A stretch of 64,000 nt of DNA from an uncultured Pelagibacteraceae bacterium. GTDB taxonomy: Bacteria > Pseudomonadota > Alphaproteobacteria > Pelagibacterales > Pelagibacteraceae. The position numbers and the translations under genes were made by a program. The stretch is from positions 1-64,000 of the forward strand of contig CACJSJ010000001.1 in assembly GCA_902596045.1 (NCBI GenBank), in the 5' to 3' direction. Below, piece after piece: positions 1 through 9,947 of the stretch (positions are counted from its first letter, which is position 1; each line of letters starts with the position of its first letter). The notes under the pieces were generated by a model. That model did no database searches. It was given only the letters and a program-made list of their open reading frames with translations, and had not been told where the DNA came from.

Positions 1-625
1 GAAAAATTATAATAGTTATGCTTATACAGCAATTATTAATCATAAAAAAGTTATCAAAAATAATATTGCTTTTCAAAATTTTACAAACAATGGACCAATA
101 GCCTTTTTACCGATTTCTGAAACTCAAACTTCAGTCGTTTATTCCTTAAAAGCTAAAAATAAAAAAAAGTTTTTAGAAATTCAAGATTTGATAAATAAAT
201 ATAATCCACAATATTCAATCTTAAAAATAAATAATTATAATTGTTTTGAATTGAGATCTTCAAATTTAAGAAAATATTATAAAGATAACATTCTTGCTTT
301 TGGTGATTTACTTCATCGAATTCACCCCTTGGCAGGACAAGGATTTAATATGTCTTTAAGAGACATTAATCTTTTATCAGACTTAATTGATAAAAAAATA
401 AATTTAGGGTTAGATTTAGATAATTCCATATGTGCAGAATTTCAAAAAAATTCTCAAGATAAAAATTATCTTTTCTCAACCAGTATTGATTGTATTTATG
501 AATTATTTAATTTTGAGAGCAGAATAAATTCAAATTTTTTAAGTAAGTCTATAAAAATGATTGGTAAAAATAAAATTGTGAATTCTTTTTTTAAAAAATT
601 TGCAGACAGTGGTATTAGAATTTAA
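1..625 (+). CDS. FAD-dependent ubiquinone biosynthesis hydroxylase (UbiH/UbiF family), C-terminal part, 5' truncated by window
   Basis: Open frame 2 runs from base 2 to stop at 623-625; contains 'LAFGDLLHRIHPLAGQGFNMSLRDI', the second FAD motif typical of UbiH-type hydroxylases. Confidence 0.85.
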   Translation, partial: KNYNSYAYTAIINHKKVIKNNIAFQNFTNNGPIAFLPISETQTSVVYSLKAKNKKKFLEIQDLINKYNPQYSILKINNYNCFELRSSNLRKYYKDNILAFGDLLHRIHPLAGQGFNMSLRDINLLSDLIDKKINLGLDLDNSICAEFQKNSQDKNYLFSTSIDCIYELFNFESRINSNFLSKSIKMIGKNKIVNSFFKKFADSGIRI

Positions 626-628
626 AAT

Positions 629-1267
629 TTATTGAAGAGTTGTATTTTGATACTCATCAAAAGTGTATGTTGATAAGATTTCAGCTATTTTATTTTTTCT
701 TAAATCTAAACTTACTGCTTCTAATAAAATTTGTTTTTCTTCTAAACTAAATGGAGAAGCCATTGCTAAAGCATTAATTGTTTCATCTAAACTCTGCTTT
801 TCAAGTGCTTGCCAATTGATAACAAATCCTCTTTTTTGAAACAATGTTTTTAAATCTTTAAAAATTAATTCTAAATCAGAAAATTTTAAATCTTCTTTTT
901 TTTCATTTAAATCTGCAAGGTAAGTTTCATAATTGACTTCACATTCTCTATATTTTTTATCTGATTTTAATTCATTGATAATTTTAAATCTAATAATCCC
1001 TTTTAAATCAATTAGATATCTTCCGTCATCTGCTTCTTTAAAGCTGGTTATTTTACCTAAGCACCCAATTTTATGAAGTTCTGGACCAGAGGCTCTAACC
1101 TCTACAATAGTTTTAGGCTGTATCATGCCAATCAATTTATCTGATTTCATGCTGTCATTAATCATTTCGACATATCTTGGCTCAAAAATATTAAGTGGCA
1201 CAGTAGTTTTTGGAAAAATTATAAAGTTACTTAATGGAAAAATTGGTATTTTTTTTGGAAATTTCAT
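629..1267 (-). CDS. LON N-terminal substrate-binding domain protein
   Basis: 'KIPIFPLSNFIIFPKTTVPLNIFEPRYVEMI' LON-domain start; likely start is the internal Met at 1267, not 1348. Confidence 0.85.
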   Translation of the reverse strand: MKFPKKIPIFPLSNFIIFPKTTVPLNIFEPRYVEMINDSMKSDKLIGMIQPKTIVEVRASGPELHKIGCLGKITSFKEADDGRYLIDLKGIIRFKIINELKSDKKYRECEVNYETYLADLNEKKEDLKFSDLELIFKDLKTLFQKRGFVINWQALEKQSLDETINALAMASPFSLEEKQILLEAVSLDLRKNKIAEILSTYTFDEYQNTTLQ

Positions 1268-1307
1268 TATTATAAGCTTAAGTATACCTTTAAAATAAAA
1301 ATTATAA

Positions 1308-2162
1308 ATGATTTTTTGGATTGCCTCATACCCTAAAAATGGAAACACATGGTTGAGGTCTCTTTTAAGTGCTTATTACTTTACAAAAAATGGTAATTTT
1401 ATTGACGATAAAATTTTAAAGAATATTCCACAGTTTCCAGAAAAAAGATATTTTACAAATTTTGATTACGATAAAAGTATTCCCACCTCAACAGCTCAAT
1501 TTTGGATTAAAGCACAAGAAATAATTAATAAAGAAAAAAAAATAAAATTTTTTAAAACACATAATATTTATGGTTCATTAAATAATACTAATTTTTCAAA
1601 CAAATATAATTCAATTGGAGCTGTTTATATAATTAGAGACCCAAGAAATGTTTTAACTTCAATGATGAATCATTTTGAGATGAACAAAGATGAGGCGTTA
1701 ACATTTATGTTGAATGAAAAAAAATTTACATACGACCATTTTAAAAAAAATGATTATAGTGATTTTCAATTTATAAGTTCATGGGAAAAAAATTATAAAT
1801 CTTGGATTAAAAATAAAGATTTTCCAATTAAGCTTATTAAATATGAAGATTTAATTGATCAAACTTTTTATGTAGTAAAAGATTTGATAAACTTTATTAA
1901 TAAAACTTGTAAGTCAGGTAATAATTTTGATAAATCAAAAGCTCAAAATGCAATAGAGTCTACATCATTTGAAAAATTAAAAAAAATTGAAAATAACCAT
2001 GGCTTTTCAGAGTCTATAAAGTCAAAAAATCGAGACAAAAATAAAGTACCATTCTTCCACCTTGGGCCAAATAATAATTGGCAAAAAATTTTTGATCCTA
2101 GCTTTGCTAATAAACTTAATACAATTTTCAAAGAAATCTTAGAAGAATTACAATACCATTAA
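1308..2162 (+). CDS. Sulfotransferase domain protein
   Basis: PAPS-binding-like 'IASYPKNGNTWLRSLLS' and 'IIRDPRNVLTS' motifs. Confidence 0.85.
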   Translation: MIFWIASYPKNGNTWLRSLLSAYYFTKNGNFIDDKILKNIPQFPEKRYFTNFDYDKSIPTSTAQFWIKAQEIINKEKKIKFFKTHNIYGSLNNTNFSNKYNSIGAVYIIRDPRNVLTSMMNHFEMNKDEALTFMLNEKKFTYDHFKKNDYSDFQFISSWEKNYKSWIKNKDFPIKLIKYEDLIDQTFYVVKDLINFINKTCKSGNNFDKSKAQNAIESTSFEKLKKIENNHGFSESIKSKNRDKNKVPFFHLGPNNNWQKIFDPSFANKLNTIFKEILEELQYH

Positions 2163-2221
2163 ATTATTTTGCCACTTGCTTAATTTAAAAAAAGCCACTA
2201 CTTTGAATACTTAAATAACAA

Positions 2222-2296
2222 GCGGGCATAGCTCAGTGGTAGAGCGTCTCGTTGCCAACGAGAAGGTCGAGGGTTCGACCCCCTTTGCCCGCTCCA
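2222..2296 (+). tRNA. tRNA-Gly(GCC), CCA encoded
   Basis: Cloverleaf: GCGGGCA/TGCCCGC acceptor, D arm GCTC..GAGC, anticodon arm TCTCG-TTGCCAA-CGAGA, T arm GAGGG-TTCGACC-CCCTT, T discriminator + CCA. Confidence 0.97.
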
Positions 2297-2310
2297 TTAA
2301 AAATAAAATT

Positions 2311-3147
2311 ATGATTATTTGGATTGCTTCCTACCCAAAAAGTGGCAACACGTATGTAAGGTCATTTTTATCTTCGTATTATTATTCAAAGAAAGGAAAT
2401 TTTGATTTTGAATTATTATTAAATATAAAACAATTTCCTGCTTTAAAATATTCATCCAAAAAAGCTTATACTTATGTAGATGCTGCAAAAAACTGGATAC
2501 CTAATCAACAAAGTTTTTTCAAAAAAGATCAATATTATTTTCTAAAAACACATAACTCTTTAGAGGAATATTTTGGAAATAAATTTACAACTTCATCAGA
2601 GACAATTGGAGGCATTTATATAGTAAGAGATCCAAGAAATGTTATTACGTCTATGTGTAATCATTACGCATTAGATTTAAACAAAGCATATACTAAAATG
2701 ATAGATGTTAATTCTTCATTATCTTTTAAATTAGCTGATGAAGATTATAGTAATTTTACTTTTTTAGGAAAATGGTCAAATCATTATTGGTCTTGGAAAA
2801 ATAATATGAATTTCAAAACTTTAATAATCAAATATGAAGATCTTAGAGATAATACCTTTGAGGAATTCAGAAAAATTATAAACTTTATAGAAGATTTAAA
2901 AGGAACCAACAATGAGATCAATGAAGAAAAGTTTGAAAATTCAATCAATTCAACTTCCTTTTCTAAATTAAAGAATAAAGAAAAAATCAATGGTTTTGGT
3001 GAAAGTACCGTTTCTAAAGATGGAAAACCAATAAACTTTTTTAACCTCGGTTTTAAAAATCAATGGGAAAATTTATTACCAAAAGAAATATCGGATAAAA
3101 TTAAAAATGAATTTATTAATGAATTAAAGGATTTAAAATATGAGTGA
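2311..3147 (+). CDS. Sulfotransferase domain protein (paralog of 1308..2162)
   Basis: 'MIIWIASYPKSGNTYVRSFLS' and 'IVRDPRNVITS'; ORF-track start 2236 lies inside the tRNA, so Met at 2311 is the likely start. Confidence 0.87.
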   Translation: MIIWIASYPKSGNTYVRSFLSSYYYSKKGNFDFELLLNIKQFPALKYSSKKAYTYVDAAKNWIPNQQSFFKKDQYYFLKTHNSLEEYFGNKFTTSSETIGGIYIVRDPRNVITSMCNHYALDLNKAYTKMIDVNSSLSFKLADEDYSNFTFLGKWSNHYWSWKNNMNFKTLIIKYEDLRDNTFEEFRKIINFIEDLKGTNNEINEEKFENSINSTSFSKLKNKEKINGFGESTVSKDGKPINFFNLGFKNQWENLLPKEISDKIKNEFINELKDLKYE

Positions 3148-3484
3148 ATTAAAAGATAAAAAATGTGTTCCTTGTGAAGGCGGTGTTATTCCGTTTGATA
3201 TTTCAGAAATTCACAAATATCAAAAAAAGGTTGATGGATGGAATATTATTAAAAATGATAAAAATGTTTTTCTATTAGAAAAAAACTTTAATTTTAAAAA
3301 TTTTAAAGAAAGTCAAAATTTTATAAATAATGTTGGAAAAGTTTCAGAGGAGGAGGGGCATCACCCAGAAATTATTTTTGGTTGGGGTTATGCAAAGATT
3401 AATATCACTACACATGCCATTGAGGGTTTATCAGAGAATGATTTTATTTTAGCAGCTAAAATTGATCAAATTACTAATGTCTAA
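3140..3484 (+). CDS. phhB: Pterin-4a-carbinolamine dehydratase
   Basis: 'VSEEEGHHPEIIFGWGYAKINITTHAIEGLSENDFILAAKID' PCD motif. Confidence 0.88.
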   Translation: MSELKDKKCVPCEGGVIPFDISEIHKYQKKVDGWNIIKNDKNVFLLEKNFNFKNFKESQNFINNVGKVSEEEGHHPEIIFGWGYAKINITTHAIEGLSENDFILAAKIDQITNV

Positions 3485-5009
3485 AATGCCTAGTTTTTGA
3501 GAACACTAAAATAGTACCAGTTTCATTTGCAAATTTTATAACTTCTTTATCTTTAATTGAACCGGCCGGTTGGATTACAGCTTTGACACCTGATTGAACC
3601 AATTTTTCAATTCCATCAGTGAATGGGAAAAAGGCATCGGATGCAGCTACAATATCTTTGGAGGGTTTTGTAAATTTCCTCATTTTATCAATTGCTATTT
3701 GACAACTGTCCAATCTACTTGTTTGACCACAACCAATACCCAAAGTTGATTTATTAGATGCCAAAACAATTGAATTTGACTTTACGTATCTACAAATATT
3801 GAAAGCAAATATTAAATCATTGAATAGTGAAATAGATGGTTTTTTTTTTGATACAATTTTAAAATCATTCCTTTTAAACATCTTTTTATCTTCTGACTGA
3901 ACTAAAATATTATCATTAGTTGAAGTAAATTTTAATATCTCAGAATGAGTAAAATTTGATGCATCAATTAACCTTAAATTTTTTTTTCTTTTTAGAATTT
4001 TAAGTGCATCTTTGTCAAAGTTGATTCCAATTATTACTTCAAGAAACAATTTGCTGAGTTCTAAAGCTAATTTTTTGTTGATTTTAAAATTACAAGAAAC
4101 TATTCCACCAAAAGCACTTATTGGGTCACAAGCAAGTGCTGATTTATAACATTCAACATTATCTTTTAAAACAGATACTCCACATGGATTTGCGTGTTTT
4201 ACTATTACGGTACCAGTATTTTTTGGCAAAGATTTTGAAATTGTTAATGCAGCAAAAATATCATTATAATTATTATAACTAAGTTGTTTTCCATGAAGAT
4301 GTTTAATTTTTAAAAAATTATTTTGTGAATATATCGCACTTTCTTGGTGAGGATTTTCACCATATCTTAGCTTTTCAATTAAATTACCGTAAATAATTTT
4401 TTTTTGAGGAAAATAATTACCAGTTATTTTGTTAAAATAATTTGATATTAGGGCATCATAGTAAGCAGTCTCTGTAAATGCTGTTTGAGACATTTTCTTT
4501 CTAAAATCTTTAGATGTTGAGCCTTTAAATTTAACCATTTCATTAATCAAGTCATCATATTGTGATCTCGAAGTTATGACTGCCACATCGTTATAGTTTT
4601 TTGCTGCAGCTCTAACCATTGTTGGACCACCTATATCTATATTTTCAATTATTTTTTTATGACTATAACTATTTTTTAAAGTCTCTTCAAAAGGATAGAA
4701 ATTTACAACTACAAGATCAATATTTTTAAAATTATATTTTTTTAAATCTTGATTATGAAGTTTATTATTTCTTTTATTAAGAATTCCAGCGTGAATTTTA
4801 GGGTGTAAAGTCTTAACCCTTCCATCTAAAATTTCAGGCGAACCTGTATATTTTGATATCTCAGTACATTTAAATTTTAACTTTTTTATTTCTTTATAAG
4901 TTCCACCAGAACTAATGATCTCAACATCATTTTTTTTTAAAATATTTAATAAACGTTTTAAATCTTTTTTATCTGATATTGAAATTAGAGCTCTTTTAAT
5001 TTTTTTCAT
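3474..5009 (-). CDS. purH: Bifunctional AICAR formyltransferase / IMP cyclohydrolase
   Basis: Full-length 511 aa; 'RALISISDKKDL', 'LRYGENPHQ', 'KHANPCGVSV', 'SDAFFPFTDGIE'. Confidence 0.97.
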   Translation of the reverse strand: MKKIKRALISISDKKDLKRLLNILKKNDVEIISSGGTYKEIKKLKFKCTEISKYTGSPEILDGRVKTLHPKIHAGILNKRNNKLHNQDLKKYNFKNIDLVVVNFYPFEETLKNSYSHKKIIENIDIGGPTMVRAAAKNYNDVAVITSRSQYDDLINEMVKFKGSTSKDFRKKMSQTAFTETAYYDALISNYFNKITGNYFPQKKIIYGNLIEKLRYGENPHQESAIYSQNNFLKIKHLHGKQLSYNNYNDIFAALTISKSLPKNTGTVIVKHANPCGVSVLKDNVECYKSALACDPISAFGGIVSCNFKINKKLALELSKLFLEVIIGINFDKDALKILKRKKNLRLIDASNFTHSEILKFTSTNDNILVQSEDKKMFKRNDFKIVSKKKPSISLFNDLIFAFNICRYVKSNSIVLASNKSTLGIGCGQTSRLDSCQIAIDKMRKFTKPSKDIVAASDAFFPFTDGIEKLVQSGVKAVIQPAGSIKDKEVIKFANETGTILVFSKTRHFRH

Positions 5010-6637
5010 TAAATTTTACTCAATTCCCAAACAACATCTTCATTCTTATTATTTGTAATTCCAGAAATAAAAATATTTTGATTTTGAGTATAAGAATTTT
5101 TATTACCAAAATATAATCCATTATCAATATTAATATCATAGTTATTGCAAGTAAACTTCCAGCCTTCATCATTGAGCTCTACCAAAATTGCTTTGTTGTC
5201 TTGTGTTTTCATCACTTTAACATCCGGTTCAAGGTGGAATCGTATATCAAATTTAATATTTAAATTTGATTTTTTATTAAAAATTTTATCTGTACCAATA
5301 AATTTAAATTTTTCAGGATAAAATTCAATTTCTCTTTCATGAATAATATTGTATTTTCTATAATATCCATCATGAGATGCATTCATTTTCCAGTAGTTTT
5401 TTTCAAAGATAATATTTTTTTTTAAAATTTTCAAATTAGTATTAGCAAAATAATTATTATTATATTTTTTGTATTTACACGAAGAATTATCATCAATAAT
5501 CAGCGTATTATGTGCTGCAGTTGATTTTGATAATTCAACTAATTTACTTTGATTGTTTTCATAATTTCCACAATTGGAAATTAATTTTTTTCCGTTTGAA
5601 TTTATTTCAAAAGATAAAGCACCTGATTGATAATTAGAAGAAAATTTAGATGACGGTGGTGGAGCCACGTCCATTACAATAGATATTTTTTTATTATATA
5701 AAATTGCATAACCACCAAATTCTTTATTTTCATTTTTGAAATTATATCCAAATCTTTTTAGATATTGGTCAAATTCAGAATTATTAGAAATATTATTTCC
5801 GTTCATTAAAATGTCAGATTTAATATTTTGCCATAAAAAGGCATATCCTTGGCCTAAGTAATAGATAGTTTCATCTATCTGTTCAGGAATATCAATTTGA
5901 GCCTCTTTAAACCATTCTCTAATTAAGATATAATATTTTAAATAAAAAATTAATTGTTTAATACTTCTTGATTTTGGAAAACCATAATTATCAAAAGATA
6001 TATCTGAAATTTTTTTTAAAAGGGCCAATCCAAATGCTAGATAGCCTTTTTTATCTCCATAGCATAAACCTACCAAAATTATAGCAGCACAACCAATTAT
6101 TTTATCATCAATAACTTTTGAATTTTTAATTTCACTCATTAAATGGTTGGTTTGTTTTTTTATCATTTTATTGTACTGATTTATGTAATTTTCATCACTT
6201 CCTTCAATTGTTAGATTATGACTTGAAAGCCAGGCTATTATCCTTTTAGAGGTTAAATCAAATTCCCAACTTTTAGAATTGTATTTAGAGTTTTTCTTTA
6301 TCCAATTGGATATTATTTTTTGTGTATTTATTTTTGATGATTTTAAATCTAAACTAAAAAACCAATAAAAATTATTCAACTTTCTAAAATCTTGATCTTT
6401 TATTTTTTCATTATCCCACAAATTATTTGTTGAAATATCTTCTAAATTAATTTTTTTTTTTTGATATTTAATTAATGACGAGAGTAAATGTGGACTTGGT
6501 TTATAAACTAAATTATCATTATTAATGTTAGATATTTTATTGTCATAATAATTTGAATTTAAATAAATATTTCTAACATGTTTTAAGGTATTTAATGTAA
6601 ACTGATTAATGAAATTTAAGGAATTTCTTAAAATCAT
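5009..6637 (-). CDS. Heparinase II/III family protein
   Basis: Composition and 'AAHNTLIIDDNSSCKY' typical of the family; adjacent to purH, a common alphaproteobacterial arrangement. Confidence 0.75.
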   Translation of the reverse strand: MILRNSLNFINQFTLNTLKHVRNIYLNSNYYDNKISNINNDNLVYKPSPHLLSSLIKYQKKKINLEDISTNNLWDNEKIKDQDFRKLNNFYWFFSLDLKSSKINTQKIISNWIKKNSKYNSKSWEFDLTSKRIIAWLSSHNLTIEGSDENYINQYNKMIKKQTNHLMSEIKNSKVIDDKIIGCAAIILVGLCYGDKKGYLAFGLALLKKISDISFDNYGFPKSRSIKQLIFYLKYYILIREWFKEAQIDIPEQIDETIYYLGQGYAFLWQNIKSDILMNGNNISNNSEFDQYLKRFGYNFKNENKEFGGYAILYNKKISIVMDVAPPPSSKFSSNYQSGALSFEINSNGKKLISNCGNYENNQSKLVELSKSTAAHNTLIIDDNSSCKYKKYNNNYFANTNLKILKKNIIFEKNYWKMNASHDGYYRKYNIIHEREIEFYPEKFKFIGTDKIFNKKSNLNIKFDIRFHLEPDVKVMKTQDNKAILVELNDEGWKFTCNNYDINIDNGLYFGNKNSYTQNQNIFISGITNNKNEDVVWELSKI

Positions 6638-6641
6638 TACA

Positions 6642-7301
6642 TTATAAAGACTTTAGTAAATCGATATTTTTTTTTATATCTCCGTTATTACTCTTAAATA
6701 TTGTAGTTCCAGAGACTAAAATATTAGCACCTGCTTCAATTGCAGTTTTTGAATTTTCAAAATTAATTCCGCCATCTATTTCAATATCAAAATCTATATT
6801 TTTATCTTTTTGAATACTTTTAAGCTCTCTAATTTTATCCAAAACTTCTGGCATAAATTTTTGACCACCAAAACCTGGATTAACACTCATAATTAATACT
6901 AAATCAATTTGACCCAAATAATCTTTAATTACACTTACTTTTGTTTCTGGATTTAATGATACTCCAACTTTTTTTTTTAAACTCTTAATTTTACTAATTG
7001 AAGCTGATAAATCGTCTGTCGCCTCGGGGTGAATTGTAATAATATCTGCCCCTGCATCAGAGTAAGCTTCTATGTATTTATGTACTGGTGAAATCATCAA
7101 ATGCACATCAAATTTAATTGAACAGTTTTTTTTAAGCTCCTTAATTACCGGTGGTCCGATTGTTAAATTGGGAACAAAGTGACCATCCATTACATCAACA
7201 TGAATTAAATCAGCTCCTCCTTCTTCAAGTCTTTTAATTTCATTGCCTAATTGACTAAAATCAGCAGATAAAATTGATGGCGATATTTGTATTTTTTTCA
7301 T
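6642..7301 (-). CDS. rpe: Ribulose-phosphate 3-epimerase
   Basis: 'SPSILSADFSQLGNEI', 'HVDVMDGHFVPNLTIGP', 'MSVNPGFGGQ', 'IEIDGGIN'. Confidence 0.97.
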   Translation of the reverse strand: MKKIQISPSILSADFSQLGNEIKRLEEGGADLIHVDVMDGHFVPNLTIGPPVIKELKKNCSIKFDVHLMISPVHKYIEAYSDAGADIITIHPEATDDLSASISKIKSLKKKVGVSLNPETKVSVIKDYLGQIDLVLIMSVNPGFGGQKFMPEVLDKIRELKSIQKDKNIDFDIEIDGGINFENSKTAIEAGANILVSGTTIFKSNNGDIKKNIDLLKSL

Positions 7302-7329
7302 TGATTACTTTATTTACTAGTATCAATTT

Positions 7330-7686
7330 TTAAAATTTTATTGAATTAAAAAATTGATAAATTTGCCTCGAAATTTCACTTTCAAGAGGAAAAGAAAGCA
7401 TCCCCATTACTGAATAACCCAAAATATAGGGCATAAGATAAAATCTAATCATAAAAAAAAACCATGCAACATAAAGCGGTATCAAGGGTTGAATTATAAA
7501 AGATGGGGTAATAGGTTTGAAAATACCAAGTAAAGGGTTTGTAAATTTAACAAAAACTCTCATAAAGAAAAATTGAGAGTCTTCTCTTTGAAAAATGTTC
7601 ATAGCAACTCTACCAATTAGAGTCCACATAACGATACCAAGTATATAATCTATGATGTAAACAAGAGGATGGAAGTTTGCTGACAT
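7330..7686 (-). CDS. YggT-like small membrane protein
   Basis: 118 aa hydrophobic protein with 'GRVAMNIF...FTNPLLGIFKPITPSF' pattern resembling YggT. Confidence 0.5.
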   Translation of the reverse strand: MSANFHPLVYIIDYILGIVMWTLIGRVAMNIFQREDSQFFFMRVFVKFTNPLLGIFKPITPSFIIQPLIPLYVAWFFFMIRFYLMPYILGYSVMGMLSFPLESEISRQIYQFFNSIKF

Positions 7687-7720
7687 TAATTATTTTATAA
7701 CTTACCGGGAGTTGAAATAA

Positions 7721-7744
7721 AAGGGGCGATATAAATCGCCCCTT
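7721..7744 (-). terminator. Intrinsic terminator of the symporter operon
   Basis: Perfect 10-bp stem AAGGGGCGAT/ATCGCCCCTT with 4-nt loop; minus-strand continuation is TTTTATTT; just downstream of the CDS ending at 7762. Confidence 0.88.
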
Positions 7745-7761
7745 AAATATTTTAATAATAG

Positions 7762-9564
7762 CTAGATAACAGATCTACCCGAAGGCACCCTTACATTATC
7801 AACCATTTTTTGAGTAGCCGCATTTGGAGCTGAAGTCATTAAACTTACAACCACCATTGCTACTAAACTCACTGCAGATCCGAAGATACCGAATGTTAAC
7901 TGTGTAATTCCTAAGAATCCACTTCCACCATTTCGTACCCAAATTAGGTAACCCATACCAGAAATAAGACCTAAAGCCATACCAGCTATAGCACCTTCTC
8001 TGTTAGCTCGTTTCCACCATACACCAAGTACAAGTGGGAAGAACAAACCAGACATCGCAAAGTCAAAAGCCCAAATTACTGAACCTAAGATACCTTGGAT
8101 CTCCATTGCTGCAATAGTTGCTCCAGCAAAACCAATTACTACAAGTAGTACCCTTGCAACAGTTAGTCTTTTTTGAGTTTCTGCCTTTGGATCAATGATC
8201 TTATAATAAACATCATGTGAGATCGCATTAGCAATTGCTAGAATCAAACCATCAGCTGTTGACATGGCAGCAGCCATACCTCCAGCAGCAACTAGACCTG
8301 AGATTACATAAGGCAATCCTGCTATTTCTGGTGTTGCTAATACTACGGCTTTACCACCCATGAAAAACTCATTTAATTCTAGAGTTCCATTTCCGTTAAA
8401 GTCGCTAACAAACATCAAATTAGCTTGGTTCCAGTTTTGATACCAATCTATCGCTTGAACTTCTGCTATTGATTTACCGATAATACCAGTTGGTAATGAT
8501 GGATCAATCAATGACAGTTTAGATAGAGTCGCTAACATTGGAGCAGAAGAATACAATAGGAAGATAAAGAATAATGACCAACCTACTGATTTTCTAGCTG
8601 CTTTTACACTTGGAGTCGTAAAGTATCTCATCATCACGTGAGGCAACGAAGCTGTTCCCATCATCATTGCTAGTGCTAATGAAATAAATGCCCAAGGTGT
8701 AGCATTTACTGCAGAGTGAGCTTTTGTAATTCCAGCTAACCCTTTAGGTACATTTGCTAGATCGGCAGCAGAATTTTTTACAAATCCATACTGTTGTTCT
8801 AATTCACCAATTCTAGCTACTTCATCAGCTAACATAAAGTGAGGGAAAAAACCTGCCCCAATTTCGTTACTGATCCAGAATACTGGAAGTAAGTAAGCTA
8901 TAATTAGTACAATATATTGTGCTACCTGTGTCCAAGTTACCCCTCTCATACCACCAAGCATCGAACAAAGTAAAATACTTACTAGTCCAACGTATACTGC
9001 GTATTGAAATGGAATATCAAGTGCAACAGATGCAATTGTACCTGTAGCGTTAATTTGTGCAGTCACATAAGTAAATGAAGCAACGGTTAAAACTACCACT
9101 GCTAAAAATCTACTAAGATTACCACCGTATCTTGTACCAATAAAATCTGGAACTGTATAACAGCCAAATTTTCTTAGGTATGGTGCTAATAAAGTTGCAA
9201 CTAACACATAACCACCAGTCCAACCTACAAGTAGTGCCATATAACCATAGCCTTTAAAGTAAATACCACCTGCCATTGCAACGAATGAAGCACCAGACAT
9301 CCAGTCTGCTGCTGTCGCCATTCCATTGAATACAGTTGGAACTTGTCTTCCAGCTACGTAATATGCATCTGCTTGAGCTGTCCGTGATAGCCAACCTATT
9401 AATGCATAGATGAATATTGTAAAAGCTACAAAAGCAACACCAATTGCTTTAGCAGTCATACCCATCTGTTCACCAATTGCCATTAAGATTATGAAACCTA
9501 TAAATCCTCCAGTATAGATTCCGTAAACTTTAGGCAAATTATCTATAAATTTACCTTTAATCAT
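7762..9564 (-). CDS. Sodium:solute symporter (SSS family; acetate/monocarboxylate-type permease)
   Basis: 600 aa multi-TM; 'ATPEIAGLPYVISGLVAAGGMAAAMSTADGLILAIANAISHD'; followed by DUF4212-type subunit. Confidence 0.88.
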   Translation of the reverse strand: MIKGKFIDNLPKVYGIYTGGFIGFIILMAIGEQMGMTAKAIGVAFVAFTIFIYALIGWLSRTAQADAYYVAGRQVPTVFNGMATAADWMSGASFVAMAGGIYFKGYGYMALLVGWTGGYVLVATLLAPYLRKFGCYTVPDFIGTRYGGNLSRFLAVVVLTVASFTYVTAQINATGTIASVALDIPFQYAVYVGLVSILLCSMLGGMRGVTWTQVAQYIVLIIAYLLPVFWISNEIGAGFFPHFMLADEVARIGELEQQYGFVKNSAADLANVPKGLAGITKAHSAVNATPWAFISLALAMMMGTASLPHVMMRYFTTPSVKAARKSVGWSLFFIFLLYSSAPMLATLSKLSLIDPSLPTGIIGKSIAEVQAIDWYQNWNQANLMFVSDFNGNGTLELNEFFMGGKAVVLATPEIAGLPYVISGLVAAGGMAAAMSTADGLILAIANAISHDVYYKIIDPKAETQKRLTVARVLLVVIGFAGATIAAMEIQGILGSVIWAFDFAMSGLFFPLVLGVWWKRANREGAIAGMALGLISGMGYLIWVRNGGSGFLGITQLTFGIFGSAVSLVAMVVVSLMTSAPNAATQKMVDNVRVPSGRSVI

Positions 9565-9824
9565 TAGCTATCCTCACTTTCTGAGAAGCCGAACTCTTCA
9601 TCAATTTTTTCTTGTCTTCCAGCAAACCAAAAAATTAGGATTACGAAAATTCCAAGAGAACCCTGACAAGTGAACCAATAAGTTAAAGGATAACCAAAAG
9701 GTCCTCCAACTTCGTTCATTTCAGCTCCAAAAAGGAAGATGCCAATTGAGAATACAAACCAGATAGCTAAAGTAACGAATAGCAAACCTCTGGTTTTTTC
9801 CCAGTGTTGTTCATTTTTTGACAT
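9564..9824 (-). CDS. DUF4212 family small membrane subunit of the SSS symporter
   Basis: 86 aa, 'YWFTCQGSLGIFVILIFWFAGRQEKIDEEFGF'; translationally coupled to the symporter. Confidence 0.85.
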   Translation of the reverse strand: MSKNEQHWEKTRGLLFVTLAIWFVFSIGIFLFGAEMNEVGGPFGYPLTYWFTCQGSLGIFVILIFWFAGRQEKIDEEFGFSESEDS

Positions 9825-9947
9825 TTATACCTCTCTCATTAGTTATAACTGGGGAAAAACATACCCATTATGAAAGATAATAAAAGTGTAAAAATTGCTC
9901 ATAATAGTGATTTTTTTGGTTTATAAATCAGGAATAGCGTTGATTTT

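Noticed and set aside
2236-2310. ORF-track N-terminal extension of the second sulfotransferase
   Set aside because: Overlaps the tRNA-Gly; the conserved protein start is Met at 2311
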